Assembly (NCBI RefSeq): GCF_958450345.1
Contig: NC_088782.1
Coordinates: 99,540,358-99,604,357, forward strand
DNA from: Calliphora vicina
Taxonomy: Eukaryota > Arthropoda > Insecta > Diptera > Calliphoridae
DNA: 64,000 bases
Direction of reading: 5' to 3'
Shown in pieces: positions 1-11,740 of the stretch. How positions within the stretch are numbered: position 1 is the first letter of the stretch; every line of letters begins with the position of its first letter. The translations under genes and the position numbers were made by a program. Below the pieces are notes generated by a model. The model did not search any database. It was not told the origin of the DNA and worked only from the letters and a program-made list of their open reading frames with translations.

Positions 1-1240
1 AAAATACCCTCTCATGTATGCGGTGTAAACAAACATATGTATACATATGAACTTTATAACTATTATCAATAACAATTTTTCTCAAGTATACACATCTTAA
101 TGTTAACTAGAGTTTTTATCACTAAAAGCGTAAATGATCCTTACTTAGTAAAACTGTATTAAAGTAAGAACTCACAAACATTAACACCATAGCAAACACA
201 CCAGCACACTTGCCATTTCAATTGACTTCTTGTTATATTTTCCATTGTTTTCTATTCTATACTTTTTACAAACACAACTCGGAAAATGTTTTTTAACATG
301 CATCTTTGGAAACTTACACACAACCAAACACACTTTTCCTCAACCAGGATCTGTGTAAATGTGTCTCGTAGTACAAGAGCATTTAATGTCCGGAAATATT
401 ACAGAGTACAAGAATTGAGACATGAAACTTGAATAAATGTTCACAATAAAAGTGTCTAAAGTTGTAATAAAGTTCATGACTGTAAATTACAATGAATTAT
501 TTTATAGATAATGAAAATTTATTTAATGTGTTGTTAGTTGGAACAAGAAGTAGGTATAAGTTAAAAATATAAGCCAGCAAGCGATAATAGACTTAAATAC
601 AAATTAAATTGTAAGGAAACAAATCGGTATAATAAACAATAGGGCAAATAATAAATGATTAAACCCAACAACCCCTTAAAATTCAAACACTTGAACATCA
701 TCTGGGAATTTGATTTGAATGCTAATAAAATTATGTTTTAAATTTAAAATTTATTTAAAGAAAATAAAAAAAAATTTCATAAAAAAACATGTGACTTGAA
801 GATACATATGTATGTTTCCTCTGTACTGGAGTATTCTATTGATTTAAGGTGTAATACAACTAAAATTCAACAGCTTGACACAATTTCATAAAGGCTTGAA
901 TAATGCTTGCTTTCAAGCTGAAAACCCTTAAAAATGGTAATAGGGAATTTTTTTTTTATTAAACCTACCATAAATATGTGACAATAAAATATTTGTCTGA
1001 TATAGGAGTTAGTTGGAGGGGGTAGGATCAATTACAGAAGTTGATAGAAAGATTTCGGTTCACATAAAACTAATTTATGTCCAATTTCATCACAATATTA
1101 ATTATTATAAGACAAGAATAAATATTCAAGCCATTTTTTGAAGGGAACTTTGTAAAGGGACTAAATGTTGTCTGATTTTCGCTAAAATTAATAGTATAAT
1201 TTCAGTATATTTTATCAGAATTGCCGCTTAATCAGCATAT
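1..1240. other. AT-rich DNA, no feature recognised
   Basis: No open frame of useful length, TIR pair, tandem repeat or RNA-like segment was recognised. The stretch is AT-rich with short homopolymer runs. Confidence 0.5.
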
Positions 1241-1440
1241 TTAAGACTACTCAAACAGTATTCTGTGATCCTTTGTATGGGGCTAGGTGAAATCATGGAC
1301 CGATATTCACCATTTCCATTTTCAATACCAAACAAACCTTATCAACAGAGAGTGTTTGTTCAGTAAGCTAGCTCATTTCATTTGGACCCTAACGCGTTTT
1401 CAACAGACAGATAGACAGACAGGCGGACGGACATATGTAG
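1241..1440 (-). mobile_element. Diverged DINE-1-like fragment
   Basis: The run GGGGCTAGGTGAAATCATGG, followed about 140 bp later by a degenerate GACAGACAGGCGGACGGACA block, has the order found near the GTCCGTCC end of the B-family elements at 22050-22380 and 63530-63900. Neither terminal hairpin is present, so this is an internal relic in the minus orientation. Assignment rests on motif order only. Confidence 0.45.
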
Positions 1441-1922
1441 ACTAGGTGCATTTTTTCCGCCTGCAAATGCACCTCAAAAATTTGAGCGACGAGCGGCATA
1501 AGTTCACGTCGTTTAATCGAGCTCAAATTTCTATATCTGGAAAGTGGAATTGTTTTGTGGTATCCAGACGAATAAAATTCCGCCATCGATTTGTTGTGGT
1601 CACCCTGCGGTACATAGATGGTCTTATAGTCTTACCTTATACTCTACGCCCACGTCAAATTTTATCCAAAAAATTTAGATTCTGCCCCACTGAGCATCAA
1701 TGGAATTTTAAAAATTTTGAATATTAATTAATTTGTAAATATCTCTTGTAATATTATACGAAAATACCATTTCATTAATCTCTTTATATATGTATATAAA
1801 TAAATAGAAAAACAGTGATAAAATAATTTATAAAAAAGTAAATTTAATTATTAATGCTTCCTTTATATCTGTGGAGTTTGGACAAAACATCTTAAGTCGA
1901 GATAAGAAAATATCTTAGTTTT
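1441..1922. other. Unrecognised, slightly GC-richer segment
   Basis: Base composition is less AT-rich than its surroundings up to about 1700. A 10-bp inverted pair (AGGTGCATTT / AAATGCACCT) lies at 1444-1473. Overlapping short frames occur on both strands and none resembles a known domain. It may be part of an old retroelement, but nothing identifies it. Confidence 0.3.
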
Positions 1923-2680
1923 TATACCCTACACCACCATAGTGGGGAGGGTATTATGCGTTTGTGCAGATGTTTGTAACGCCCCAAAATATTTGTCTAA
2001 CACCCACCTTATAGTATACCGATCGACTTAGAATCACTTTCTGAGTCGATTAAGCGATGTCCGTCCGTCTGTCCGTCTGGTCGGCTGAATGGCTGGCTGG
2101 CTGTCCATGTAAACCTTGTGCGCAGAGTACAGTTCGCAATTTTGAAGATATTTCCATCAAATTTAGCACATATTATTTTTTCGGCTCAAGGACCAAGCCT
2201 ATTGAAACTGGCTGAAATCGGTCCACAATTTCACCTAGCCCCCATACAAATGTCCTCCCGAAATTGGACTTTATCGGTCATAAATGTTTAATTTATATAT
2301 GTATCTCCACAAATTCCGCTCCAAATAAGTTTTATATACACAAAATTCATGTCACCAAATTTTGTTACGATCGGTCCATAATTAGTCATAGCTCCCATAG
2401 AGACCCGCTTCCGAAAATCACTTTAACGTGCATAAATCGCTTAAAAATGTTGGCAAACACACAAAATTCAACATAGTTAACTTTAATGTAGACATAAATC
2501 ACACGACCTAATTTCATGATGATCGGTTCATAATTGGTCATAGCCCCCATATAACCCCACTTCCGAAAATCACTCAAAAATATAAATTATTGAAATTTTA
2601 AAAGAAAAATTTTTTTTGCTCTTTTACTTAGTGTAGGGTATTATATGGTCGGGCTTGACCGACCATACTTTCTTACTTGT
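1923..2680 (+). mobile_element. DINE-1/INE-1-like element, family A, copy A1
   Basis: The 758-bp copy starts TATACCCTACACC, which pairs with GGGGAGGGTA to form a 5' hairpin. A CCGTCCGTCTGTCCGTCTGG microsatellite follows at about 2060, then repeats with the core 'cccatatagacc...ccgaaaatcactt'. The end has GTGTAGGGTAT, a stem-loop (TATGGTCGG / CCGACCATA) and CTTTCTTACTTGT. The order start hairpin, GTCY repeat, terminal stem-loop, CTTGT matches Drosophila INE-1/DINE-1, a non-autonomous Helentron-related group. It has no coding capacity; short frames inside it recur in other copies and are chance. It is nearly identical to A2 (12151-12907). Confidence 0.85.
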
Positions 2681-2825
2681 TTTTGTAATAAAACTAACTT
2701 TTCAAAACGATCCCTTTACACTAATCTGCTTCTTCATACGAATATTAGTTTCTGAGAAATCATAAATAAACAAATCAACTTATTTGGAGTTGTTGTTGAT
2801 TTGTTTTTGACACAAGAACTTAATT

Positions 2826-2954
2826 CGCAAAAACTGTCGAATTTATCGATAATTATTTTATTATTTATCCTTTGTATAATTCATTGAAACAAATAATAAA
2901 GTTCTTCAAGGACAAGTAATAAAATATTGATCGATAAATTCAACAGTTTTTGCG
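2826..2954. mobile_element. Small palindromic MITE-like element
   Basis: The arms begin CGCAAAAACTGTCGAATTTA on the left and, on the complement of the right end, CGCAAAAACTGTTGAATTTA. The pairing continues for about 38 bp into ATCGAT and TATTTTATTA. Total length is about 129 bp. No clear target duplication was found, so the superfamily is unknown. Confidence 0.6.
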
Positions 2955-3615
2955 CTCTCCTGAAAAATTTTAAAATTCCACTTAAGTTGTTTTATCAAAA
3001 GTTCACAGATATATGGAATAATTTAATATGACTTCCTCCCTATTGACATCAAATTTGTTTTTCTGTAACACCTCCCTGCTTCTCGAGGTGGTTTAAATAC
3101 ATACATATGTATACTTTTCAGCTAGATATCCAACTTATATGTTTCATGAAAGTGTAAAGTAATAATTAAATTATTTATGAGTTTCAGGCAATATAAATAA
3201 TATTTATTATTAAAGGAAATCTTCATAACACTGGGATGTAAAAGAAAGAAAAGGATTTAATATTTGTATTGAAATAAGAAATATATTAAACAATTATTTG
3301 ATTACATCAGAATTTGTATTGGCAAACGAATGATAGGTCAAAATTTAAGAAATTTATATTAACACAGCTATTTCTTTTTAATTTTTAGACCCAGCACCAC
3401 TACGGTATTTTAGATTAGTACTGACGACCAAGAGCAATATTTTGATGTCTTTCACTTAGGTAGAAGACTGAAAGTCTTAATAAAGACTTAGACTCAAAAG
3501 CATTTAATAACCGTCGAGTCTGTTGTTAATTAAGTTTACAAGTATGTAATGTGTTTTATGAGTATAAAAATATATGAACCAATTATGATCTTAATTCATA
3601 TATAAGGACCGATTA
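2955..3615. other. AT-rich DNA, nothing recognised
   Basis: There is no TIR, frame or repeat I can name. It ends with TTA (3613-3615), the presumed target site of element C1. Confidence 0.4.
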
Positions 3616-3669
3616 CACAGTGCAGCAGTGCAAAAAACACACGATCATGATAGTATACATTCGACTGTA

Positions 3670-4074
3670 CACGCAGAGAAAAAATATAATTGGGCATGGT
3701 TACTGTAACCATTTATATAGTGTTACAAGATTTTTAACAATATTATAGTCACAGTAACCATTTACATGATTGTGATAACCATAATATGGTTAATTTACGA
3801 TTCACATGATTGTATCAACCATATATATGGTTACAGTAAACAAATATATGTTTGTGGCAACCATATTTATGATGAATAATTTTATCATAATATGTTGTTC
3901 TCAGATTATGATAAGCCTTAAGCCGAGAGCACCATAATATGATAAGTCCTTCATCATATAAATGGTTGTCACAAACATATATTTGTTTACTGTGACTATA
4001 ATATAGTTAAACAACTTGTAACAATATTGAAATAGTTTTAGTAACCTTGCCCAACTATATTTTTTCTCTGCGTG
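3670..4074. mobile_element. 405-bp palindromic MITE with TA target duplication, inside C1
   Basis: The ends are CACGCAGAGAAAAAATATA and its complement TATATTTTTTCTCTGCGTG. Each end is flanked by TA (3668-3669 and 4075-4076). Removing the element and one TA restores the C-family sequence TTCGACTNTACTACC seen at 5758 and 39635, which defines the insertion exactly. The two halves pair along most of their length (the GGTTACAGTAAACAAATATA segment near 3833 and its complement near 3980). TA duplication points to Tc1/mariner-type mobilisation (inference). It has no coding sequence. Confidence 0.85.
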
Positions 4075-5711
4075 TACTACCAAAGGGTAGTAAAACCCTA
4101 TACTCAGTTTCTCCATTTTGGTGACCAATTTTTTTTATGGGCCCCAAAAGATTCTGTAAATCAGTGGTCCCTTAAAAAATGGTGTCATCAGTTTTTGGCC
4201 AACAGCTAATTTAGCCTGGGTGATACCGCTTAACTTTATATTGCAATAATATAGCTAAGAGTCCGCCTGACAAATTTTGTTAAAATTTTTTCCCCAAAAA
4301 TAGCTTTTTCGTATACTTTTTTGGAAATAGTATAGCAAGAATGCATATCAATGCATTCTGAACTAGTCACTATAAATAGCACATAAAGATCACTTTGTAC
4401 CTTAAAAATTTTCGTTTTTACTATTTTTTGACGCTAAAACAAAGATTTTTTGTTAAAATAGTATGATCAAGTCCACACTTCTCTATGTTGTGCTGTATTA
4501 TTTACTCGGCTGAGGTGTTCGCAATGGGGATCAGTGGGTGGACCCTTAAAGTTACACATTTAAAAAAAATTGCCCAAAAGCCATTCATGATACGAATGAG
4601 CTAAATTTAAAATATAGATAGTCCTTGAGAAGGTCTACAAAAATATGCTTATACCTGTGTATCTTTTTTAGTTCAAGAGATATTTAATTTTTGTTTTAAA
4701 TTTAGCTCGATCTTTTTTTCGTATTTTATATATGATGGGTCTACGGAAGGTCGAAATTAGTTTTATATATGACGTATATTTGCGATAAAATTCTAAATAA
4801 AACAAACCTGATAACAATTATTTCGTCCCTATAAAAAGTTATATGCATCCAAATTTGAAGCATGTTTTTATATATTTCAACTTTGTATGCGTGTGTTTTT
4901 TAAGTTTTTTCCCAAAAAAGTCTCCATATTTTTTTATTTATAAAAAACAAATTTTCTTCTGGACTATGTACATTTTTTATGATCTGGAAAGAGAACTTAT
5001 TGTTATATTGTAAAAACGTATAAAGTAAAATTTGATTCACTTAAGCGGACCTTGTGCTCCACAGCCCTAACCAAACTTGGACAATTTTGAAACGAAATCT
5101 TAGGTTTGAGTAAACAATTCTAAAAACGCAAAGCACTAATCCTCAAAAACTCTTCATATCTGTATAGCCCTATATGTTTTTTTTATATACATACAAAACG
5201 CTTTTGCTATTATACTGCAAAATGTTCACTTTTCTAAAAGAAATCAGTTTTTGGAACACATTTTCCCCGTTTTAGGAATTTTGGTGTTTGAAAACAAGGA
5301 ATGGCAACAATAGTAATGCAATTGACTTAAAAACATTTAGATCTATATTACTTACAAATTTTATTGTGATGTCAGTAACAGTTCAAATTTTACATTAATT
5401 CAAAGTTTATATTTTCTTGATGGAAAATCACCATTTTAAAATCTTTTTAGTTTTTAAGGTAAATGACTACCGAAAAAAACACAAAATTAATTTACTTCAA
5501 TAAAATATCAATCTCCAAGTCATAAGGTTTCCACCTATATTAAAAACTTATATAAAAAGCTTATATTTACTCTTCAGAAGCTCCACAAACCAACTTTCAC
5601 TTTCAAAATTTTGTTCATATCTTGCATCAAGCCGGTCTTGTGTGATTAAGATTGCGTAATTATCATGCTGATAATTGGGTAATAATTTGGTAAGTATCAT
5701 GCTGATAATTA

Positions 5712-8027
5712 CACAGTGCAACAGTGAAAAAAACACACGATCATGACTATATAGGTTCGACTCTACTACCAAAGGGTAGTAAAACCCTATACTCAGTTTG
5801 TCCATTTTGGTGACCGATTTTTTTTTATGGGCCCACAAAGTTTCTGAAAATCAGCTGGGCCTCTAAAAAAGGTGTCATCAGTTTTTGGTTAACAGCTAAT
5901 TCAGACTTTGTGATACGGCTTAACTTTATATGGCAATAATATAACTAAGATTCCGCCAAATAAATTTTGTTACAATTTTCTTCCAAAAAATAGCTTTTTC
6001 GTGCACTTTTGTTGAAAAAATATAGGAAAAAAAAATTGTTTTTTTACTTTTTTTAGAATAACTTCCAGGGTCTCCTAATTTTTCACTAACAATATTTAGG
6101 AAAGTTGTAGCTACGGTAAAGTTGAACAACACTTGAGAACATACCAATGCATTCTGAACGTGTCTAGTCACTCTAAATAGCACATAAAGATCACTTTGTA
6201 CCTTAACAATTTTCGTTTTTACTATTTTTTTACGCTAAAACAAAGATTTTTTATTAAAATAGTATGATCAAGTCCACACTTCTATGTTGTGCTGTATTAT
6301 TTTCTCGCCTGAGGTGTTCGGAATGGGGATCAGTGAGTGGACCCTCAATGTCACATATTTAAAAAAATCGCCAAAAAGCTGAATGATCTGAATGAGCTGA
6401 AATTTTAAATGTAGATAGTCCTTTTTTTTGTATTTTATATATGATGGGCCTACGAAATCTCGAAATTTGTTTTTTATATACGACGTATATTTGCGATAAA
6501 ATTCTAAAGAAAATAAAATCAACCTGATAACAATTATTTCGTCCCTATAAAAAGTTACACGCATCCAAATTTGAAGCATCTTTTTATATATTTCAACTTT
6601 GTATGCGTGTGTTTTTTAAGTTTTTTCCCAAAAAAGTCCCCATATTTTTTCTTTTATAAAAAACTAATTTTCTTCGTGGCTATACACATTTTTTTATGAT
6701 CTGGAAAGAGAACTTAATGCAAAAACGTATAAAGTAAAATTTGACTAACTTAAGCGGACATTGTACCCCCCAGCCCTATCCAAACTTGGGAAATTTTGAA
6801 ACAAAATTTTAGGTTTGAGTAAAAAATTCTAAAAACGCATAGCACCGATCCTCAAAAGCTTGTTATATTTGTATAGCCATATATATTGTTTATATACTTA
6901 CAAAACGTTTTTACTATCGTACTGTAAATAACGTCAAAGTGGGCTATTTTTTTAAAAAAACTCAGTTTTTGGAACACATTTCCCCGTTTTGGGAATTGCG
7001 ATGTTTGAAAACAAAGAATGGCAACAGTAGTGATGCCATTGACTTAAGATCATTTAGATCTACATTACTTCCAAATTTTATTGTGATGTCTGTAAGTGTT
7101 CAAATTTTACATTAATTCAAAGTTTTTATTTTTCTTGATGGAAAATCACCATTTTATAATATAGTTAGTTTTTAAGGTAAAATACGTCCGAAAAAACACA
7201 AACTTAATTCATTTCACTAAAATGTAAATCTCCAAGTCACAAGGTTTCCACCGATATCAAAAACTTATATAAAAAGCATGTAATTACTCTTCAGAAGCTC
7301 CACAAACCTTGCCCACTTTCAAAAATTTTGATGTTTTTTCATATCTTGTATCAAGCCGGTCTTGCGTGATCAAGATTGGATAAAGTGATGCGCCCGAATC
7401 ATACCGATAATGATTTGCCCATTCTTCGTTATTCCAGCACAATAGAGAAGTATACACTCGAGCATACATTTTTAACAAACAATTTTAGTTTTAGAGTCGA
7501 AAAATAGTAAAAAACTAAAATTTTTAAGCTACAAAGTGATTTTTGACAGCTATTTAGAATGCCTAGATATGTTCGGATTGCATTGATATGTTCACAAGAG
7601 TTATTCAGATTTACCGGAGCTACAACTTTGCAAAATATTGTTATTGAAAAATTAATAGTCCCTGGAAGTTATTCTAAAAAAAGTAAAAAAAAAAATTTTC
7701 TTCCTATATTTTTTCAACAAAAGTGCACGAAAAAGCTATTTTTTGGAAACAGATTTTAACAAAATTTATTTGGCGGACTCTTAGCTATATTATTGGCATA
7801 TAAAGTTAAGCCGTATCACAAAGCCTGAATTAGCTGTTAAACAAAAACTGATGACACCTTTTTTAGAGGGCCCACTGATTTTCAGAAACTTTGGGGGCCC
7901 ATAAAAAAAAATCTGTCACCAAAATGGACAAACTGAGTATAGGGTTTTACTACCCTTTGGTAGTAGAGTCGAACCTATACTATAATGATCTTGTGTTTTT
8001 CCAAAAGTCTTCATTTGTTGCATAGTG
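5712..8027. mobile_element. Long-TIR (foldback) element C2, inserted in C1
   Basis: The complete copy is 2,316 bp. Its left end CACAGTGCAACA and right end TGTTGCATAGTG are both flanked by TTA (5709-5711 and 8028-8030). The terminal inverted repeats run about 570-580 bp each (5712-6290 against 7440-8027) and include matching landmarks GGTTCGACTCTACTACCAAA, GGTGTCATCAGTTTTTG and AATAGCTTTTTCGTGCAC. The central segment (6300-7400) is also present in C1 and, inverted, in C3. There is no transposase frame, so it would need an enzyme supplied in trans. CACTA-like termini and a 3-bp duplication suggest the CMC/CACTA group; this is tentative. Confidence 0.8.
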
Positions 8028-8604
8028 TTATTTGCCCATTCTTCGCTATTGCAGTGCAATACAGGTCTATACACTCGAACATACTTTTTTTAACAAATCT
8101 TTGTTTTAGCGTCAAAAAATAGTAAAAAACTAAATATTTTAAGGTACAAAGTGATCTTTGTGAGCTATTGATAGTGTCTAGATGTGTTCAGATTGCATTG
8201 ATATGTTCACAAGAGTTATTCAGATTTACCGTAGTTACAACTTTGCCAAATATTGTTAGGAGTCCCTGGAAATTATTCTAAAAAAAGTGAAAAAAAATTG
8301 TTCTTCCTATATTTTTTCCAAAAAAGTGCACGAAAAATCTATTTTTGGGAAAAAAAATTTAACAAAATTTGTCTGGCGGAATCTTAGCTTTATTATTGCA
8401 ATATAAATTTAAGCGGTATCACCAATTCTAAATTAGCTGTTGGCCAAAAACTGATGACACCATTTTTTGAGGGCCCACTGATTTTTAGAAACTTTGGGGG
8501 TGGTTTTACTACCCTTTTGTAGTAGAGTCGAACCTATGAGATGATCGTGTGTTTTTCCAAAAGTCTTCAAAAGTGAGCTCTATGACCCATTATGGACTAA
8601 TGGG

Positions 8605-9849
8605 CAGTGTTGCCAGGAGCTGGCGAAAAAAGAAGCTATATTGGCTTCAAAAAAAGGCCAGAAAAAGCTAAACCGCTTTAGAAAAAAAGCCAAAAAAAAG
8701 CTAAAATATTATAAATTAAGAATTTTGGTTTATATTTATTTTTAAATAAAAAATTATAAACTATGTTCATAAAATTCATCTGCTTTACTTAAAGGAAGTA
8801 CTAAAAAGTTAAATACTAGATTAACCATGTCAGAAAATGGACATTGTTAGTTCTATATTTGTCCATTTGTAGTTTAATATATTCTGCCCCTGAGCCTTAA
8901 GCTTCGTAATTTTATTAGCACTTTAATTTTTCACTATCAATATGACATAATATATTTTTTTTGGTTTTACTACTTTATTATCAACGGGAAAAAAATTGAT
9001 TTTGCGTAGAGTTTTCATATGGTAATCTTTGTCGCATTTGCTCAATTAGTTTAATTTGTCGTATTATTTTTGTCATAATCTTCACTAATTAAAACGTTCT
9101 TTATTTTATCTCTCATTCATCAAACTAGTATGAAAAATGTGTCAAAAACATTAAACAATTTTCAATTGGCGACGATAATGGATCAAATTCCTTGAATTTT
9201 AAATTAGAAAACAGCAAATGATTTATTTACTTTTTGTACTTTGTGCAATACTGGTTTTAAAAAAAGATGGTACGCCAAATTATAATCAGTGTATTAATTA
9301 CTTAAAAGTTTGGCTTTTTAGAATTGCTGGTTTGACGAAATTAAAACAAAATGGGTTTTAACTCGAAGCATAGATCCACGAGACGTTTAACGGCTATTGA
9401 TCGCCATCGAGTATCACAAGCCTTCAAGAGTTTGTGGGGCTCTTTTCCATTATATAATGATGAATATAATGTGTAATAACAATTTTGTCTTGAAAGAGAA
9501 TTTGCTAGACATTTAAGCTTTCAGATATAAAATACTCTATTTCATTTTGAACCACTTGATATTGGCAATTGTTATTTGTTCTTTTAATACTGCACAATTC
9601 TTGAGTATGTTGAAAAGCTAAATGAAAATCAGTAATGAATTAAAATGAAAATGGTTCACAAATATAAATTTAGCCTTTTTATTTACTCTTTAGTCTCGAA
9701 ATTTTTAGCCTCTTTTAATTTCAAAAAAGGCTATTTTGAAATTAAGAAAAGGCTAGAAAACAGCCACGAAGCTAAAACCAAAATTTCGAGGCTAAAGAGT
9801 AAATAAAAAGGCTAAATTTAGCCTCAAAAAGGCTAAACTGGCAACACTG
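8605..9849. mobile_element. Non-autonomous hAT-type element, 1,245 bp
   Basis: A perfect 12-bp TIR, CAGTGTTGCCAG / CTGGCAACACTG, is flanked by a perfect 8-bp duplication CTAATGGG (8597-8604 and 9850-9857). An 8-bp duplication with CAGTG...CACTG termini is diagnostic of hAT transposons. Subterminal regions hold many GGCTAAA/AGCC motifs in both orientations (8630-8700 and 9690-9840), probably transposase-binding repeats. No transposase frame remains. Confidence 0.9.
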
Positions 9850-9857
9850 CTAATGGG

Positions 9858-10186
9858 TCACCACTAGGTATAAAAATACAAATAAATATATTCTATATTT
9901 CTTTAACAATCAGTTATGTGTTAGCTTTAAATCTTTTAATTAAAAAAGTTTTCTTGCTTGTTCAAAGACATTTTTTTACGAATAAGCATTTGTATTTCCC
10001 CTATTTGTTTGAAGGGAAATTATGTTTGTAATATAAATGAAATGCAGAAAAATAAACAAATTTGAGCATTGGTATCTTATGATAAACATCCCTATATGTT
10101 AAAATCCCCAAATAATTATAATAGTGTATTTTGTGTACAGGACTTTCTGTGTACTTTCATATCGTATTTCAATTTCTTTTTTATTA
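9858..10186. other. AT-rich DNA, nothing recognised
   Basis: It lies between the hAT duplication and a candidate MITE. No repeat or frame was identified. Confidence 0.4.
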
Positions 10187-10344
10187 CCCAGCAAACATAT
10201 TGGAAATTTCGTTCACAAACTGAACTAAATAACTTTATATCGAAATATTTAAACAAAATGTAGTGTCTAAATTTGTTTCATATATGTATGATTTAATACT
10301 TAATCAAGTTTTTTGGTTCTTATAAAATTTCACAATTTGCTGGG
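10187..10344. mobile_element. Candidate 158-bp MITE
   Basis: The ends are CCCAGCAAA and TTTGCTGGG, a perfect 9-bp inverted pair, with weaker pairing inside (AAATTT blocks). The left flank is TA but the right flank is TT, so a TA duplication is possible but not shown. Evidence is modest. Confidence 0.4.
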
Positions 10345-11227
10345 TTTAATACCTTTACTAATAGCATATAATTTTATATTATTTTGTTCATATATGAAAT
10401 TTTATTTATATTCACACAAAGTGAAAAGAAATACCTATACATATACTGTACATTAAGGTAGCTCTTTTTGTTTGGGGAAAAAATAAGGTTTTGATGTTCC
10501 CAAAGAAAGAAGAGATAAAACGATTATTTTTTAAGTATTTTATTTCTCGCAAATGAAAAATATAAATTGTTGGTATCATGTGAAAAGACTTTGAAAAGCT
10601 GCAGATACATTTTGAGAAAACCTCAGAACAACTCAAACTTTTATTTTAGTTGGGAACATTTTTTTGGAGTCCACCTTACTATACATATATACCATCGCCA
10701 AATTTGTTTCGTTAATTAATTTGAACATAACATAAATTTATGTAGTTATGTAACTGGATTTTTGTAAATTTCGTCACACGATAACTAAAGAAAAAATGCT
10801 AAAATTTGAGGGTTCTGCTTATAAAGTTTGTAAATTAGATTTCATTAAACTAATTTCTCTACTTAAAAAGCAAATTCAACATAATTTTATTTTTAAACAT
10901 ATAAAACCAGGACTATTTTGTCTCTTGTTAGGAATTCGATTAGGTTTCTTAGGGGTATAATTGATGGGCACTGTTACCCAAGTTATATCTAATGTGTAAC
11001 CGTCCTTATAATAACGTAGACTACTACATCTTGGTAGAGCTCTTTTTCATGATCTGGACTGTCTTAGAGATTTGCTACTAGCAAATATGATATGGTTTTC
11101 ATGGGGACCGCACAATTCACAAAGCCAACGAAAGTAGGGAGGAAAACTATATAAATTGTCAGCATAAGAGGAATAGTACACAGAAAAAACTATTTCTTAA
11201 ACATTTTCAATTCAAATATATATCACA
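10345..11227. other. AT-rich DNA, nothing recognised
   Basis: No supported gene or repeat boundary is visible. A short frame on the minus strand at 10412-10636 has no recognisable domain. Confidence 0.4.
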
Positions 11228-11490
11228 CTGGCTAAAAAACCGGTGTGCTTCGCTACCCATACCGTAAAGATTTACAATATATTTAGTCTATCTAAAATTA
11301 GTTTCTGTTCATATGAAAAACATGGATTTTCTAGATTTAGTCCGCAAACTTGAAAAGACTGACGTTGACATTTATCAATTATCATTGCAAATGGCATTTC
11401 CGAAGTTATAATTCCCAGTTATAAAGGTCGCTCCGATTAGATTGTTCATTAATTGCCTTACTGTAAGTCGAGTGCCATTACAAATACGCA
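11228..11490 (-). pseudogene. Helitron/Helentron-type Pif1 helicase, C-terminal remnant
   Basis: On the minus strand, 11478-11390 reads NGTRLTVRQLMNNLIGATFI, then a few residues and a stop. A +1 frame reads MPFAMIIDKCQRQSFQVCGL then NLENPCFSYEQ and stops near 11280. These match the conserved C-terminal region of Pif1-like helicases carried by Helitrons: the GTRL...LMNN...I..TG block, and the F-A-M-T-I-N-K-S-Q-G-Q-S block before LENP..SHGQ. The linker between the blocks and the LYVACSR motif are missing and the frame is broken, so it is dead. GGGTAGCGAAGCACACCGG downstream (11225-11262 on the minus strand) resembles the hairpin-bearing 3' end of a Helitron, but this is not certain. Confidence 0.75.
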
Positions 11491-11740
11491 AACAATCACA
11501 CAAACAAACACACATTGACTTTTATACATATGGGGCATTTCAAGTGAACCAACTTTTGAAATCGATGTCTTCCGATCGGGATGAAATTTGCACCAAGGTT
11601 AGTTCTATTGGATAGTAACTCAGACACAATTTTTCAACAAGATCGGTCGAGAACTCTCTGAGTTATATGTCAAATTTTGACATTTTGGTCAAACAGGTGT
11701 TTTTTCTTATCCATGTAACTTATTACCTATTGTTCTTAGC

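Larger units (their letters stand above)
3616..8565. mobile_element. Long-TIR (foldback) element C1, interrupted by C2 and a MITE
   Basis: C1 is split. Its left part (3616-5711) begins CACAGTGCAGCAG after TTA and contains the block with GGTAGTAAAACCC. Its interior ends at '...gataatta' (5711). After the nested C2, the interior resumes at 8031 with TTTGCCCATTC and runs to an inverted copy of the left block, ending near 8565 (GGTTTTACTACCC at 8500, AGTCGAACC at 8525). C2's own interior contains the uninterrupted sequence GATAATGATTTGCCCATTC, which supports the junction. There is no transposase frame, so it is non-autonomous. The right terminus is not sharp. Confidence 0.7.

Noticed and set aside
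5548..7759. Short frames in the C elements as transposase
   Set aside because: None exceeds about 100 residues or shows a DDE/DDD-type motif, and equivalent frames occur in inverted TIR copies.
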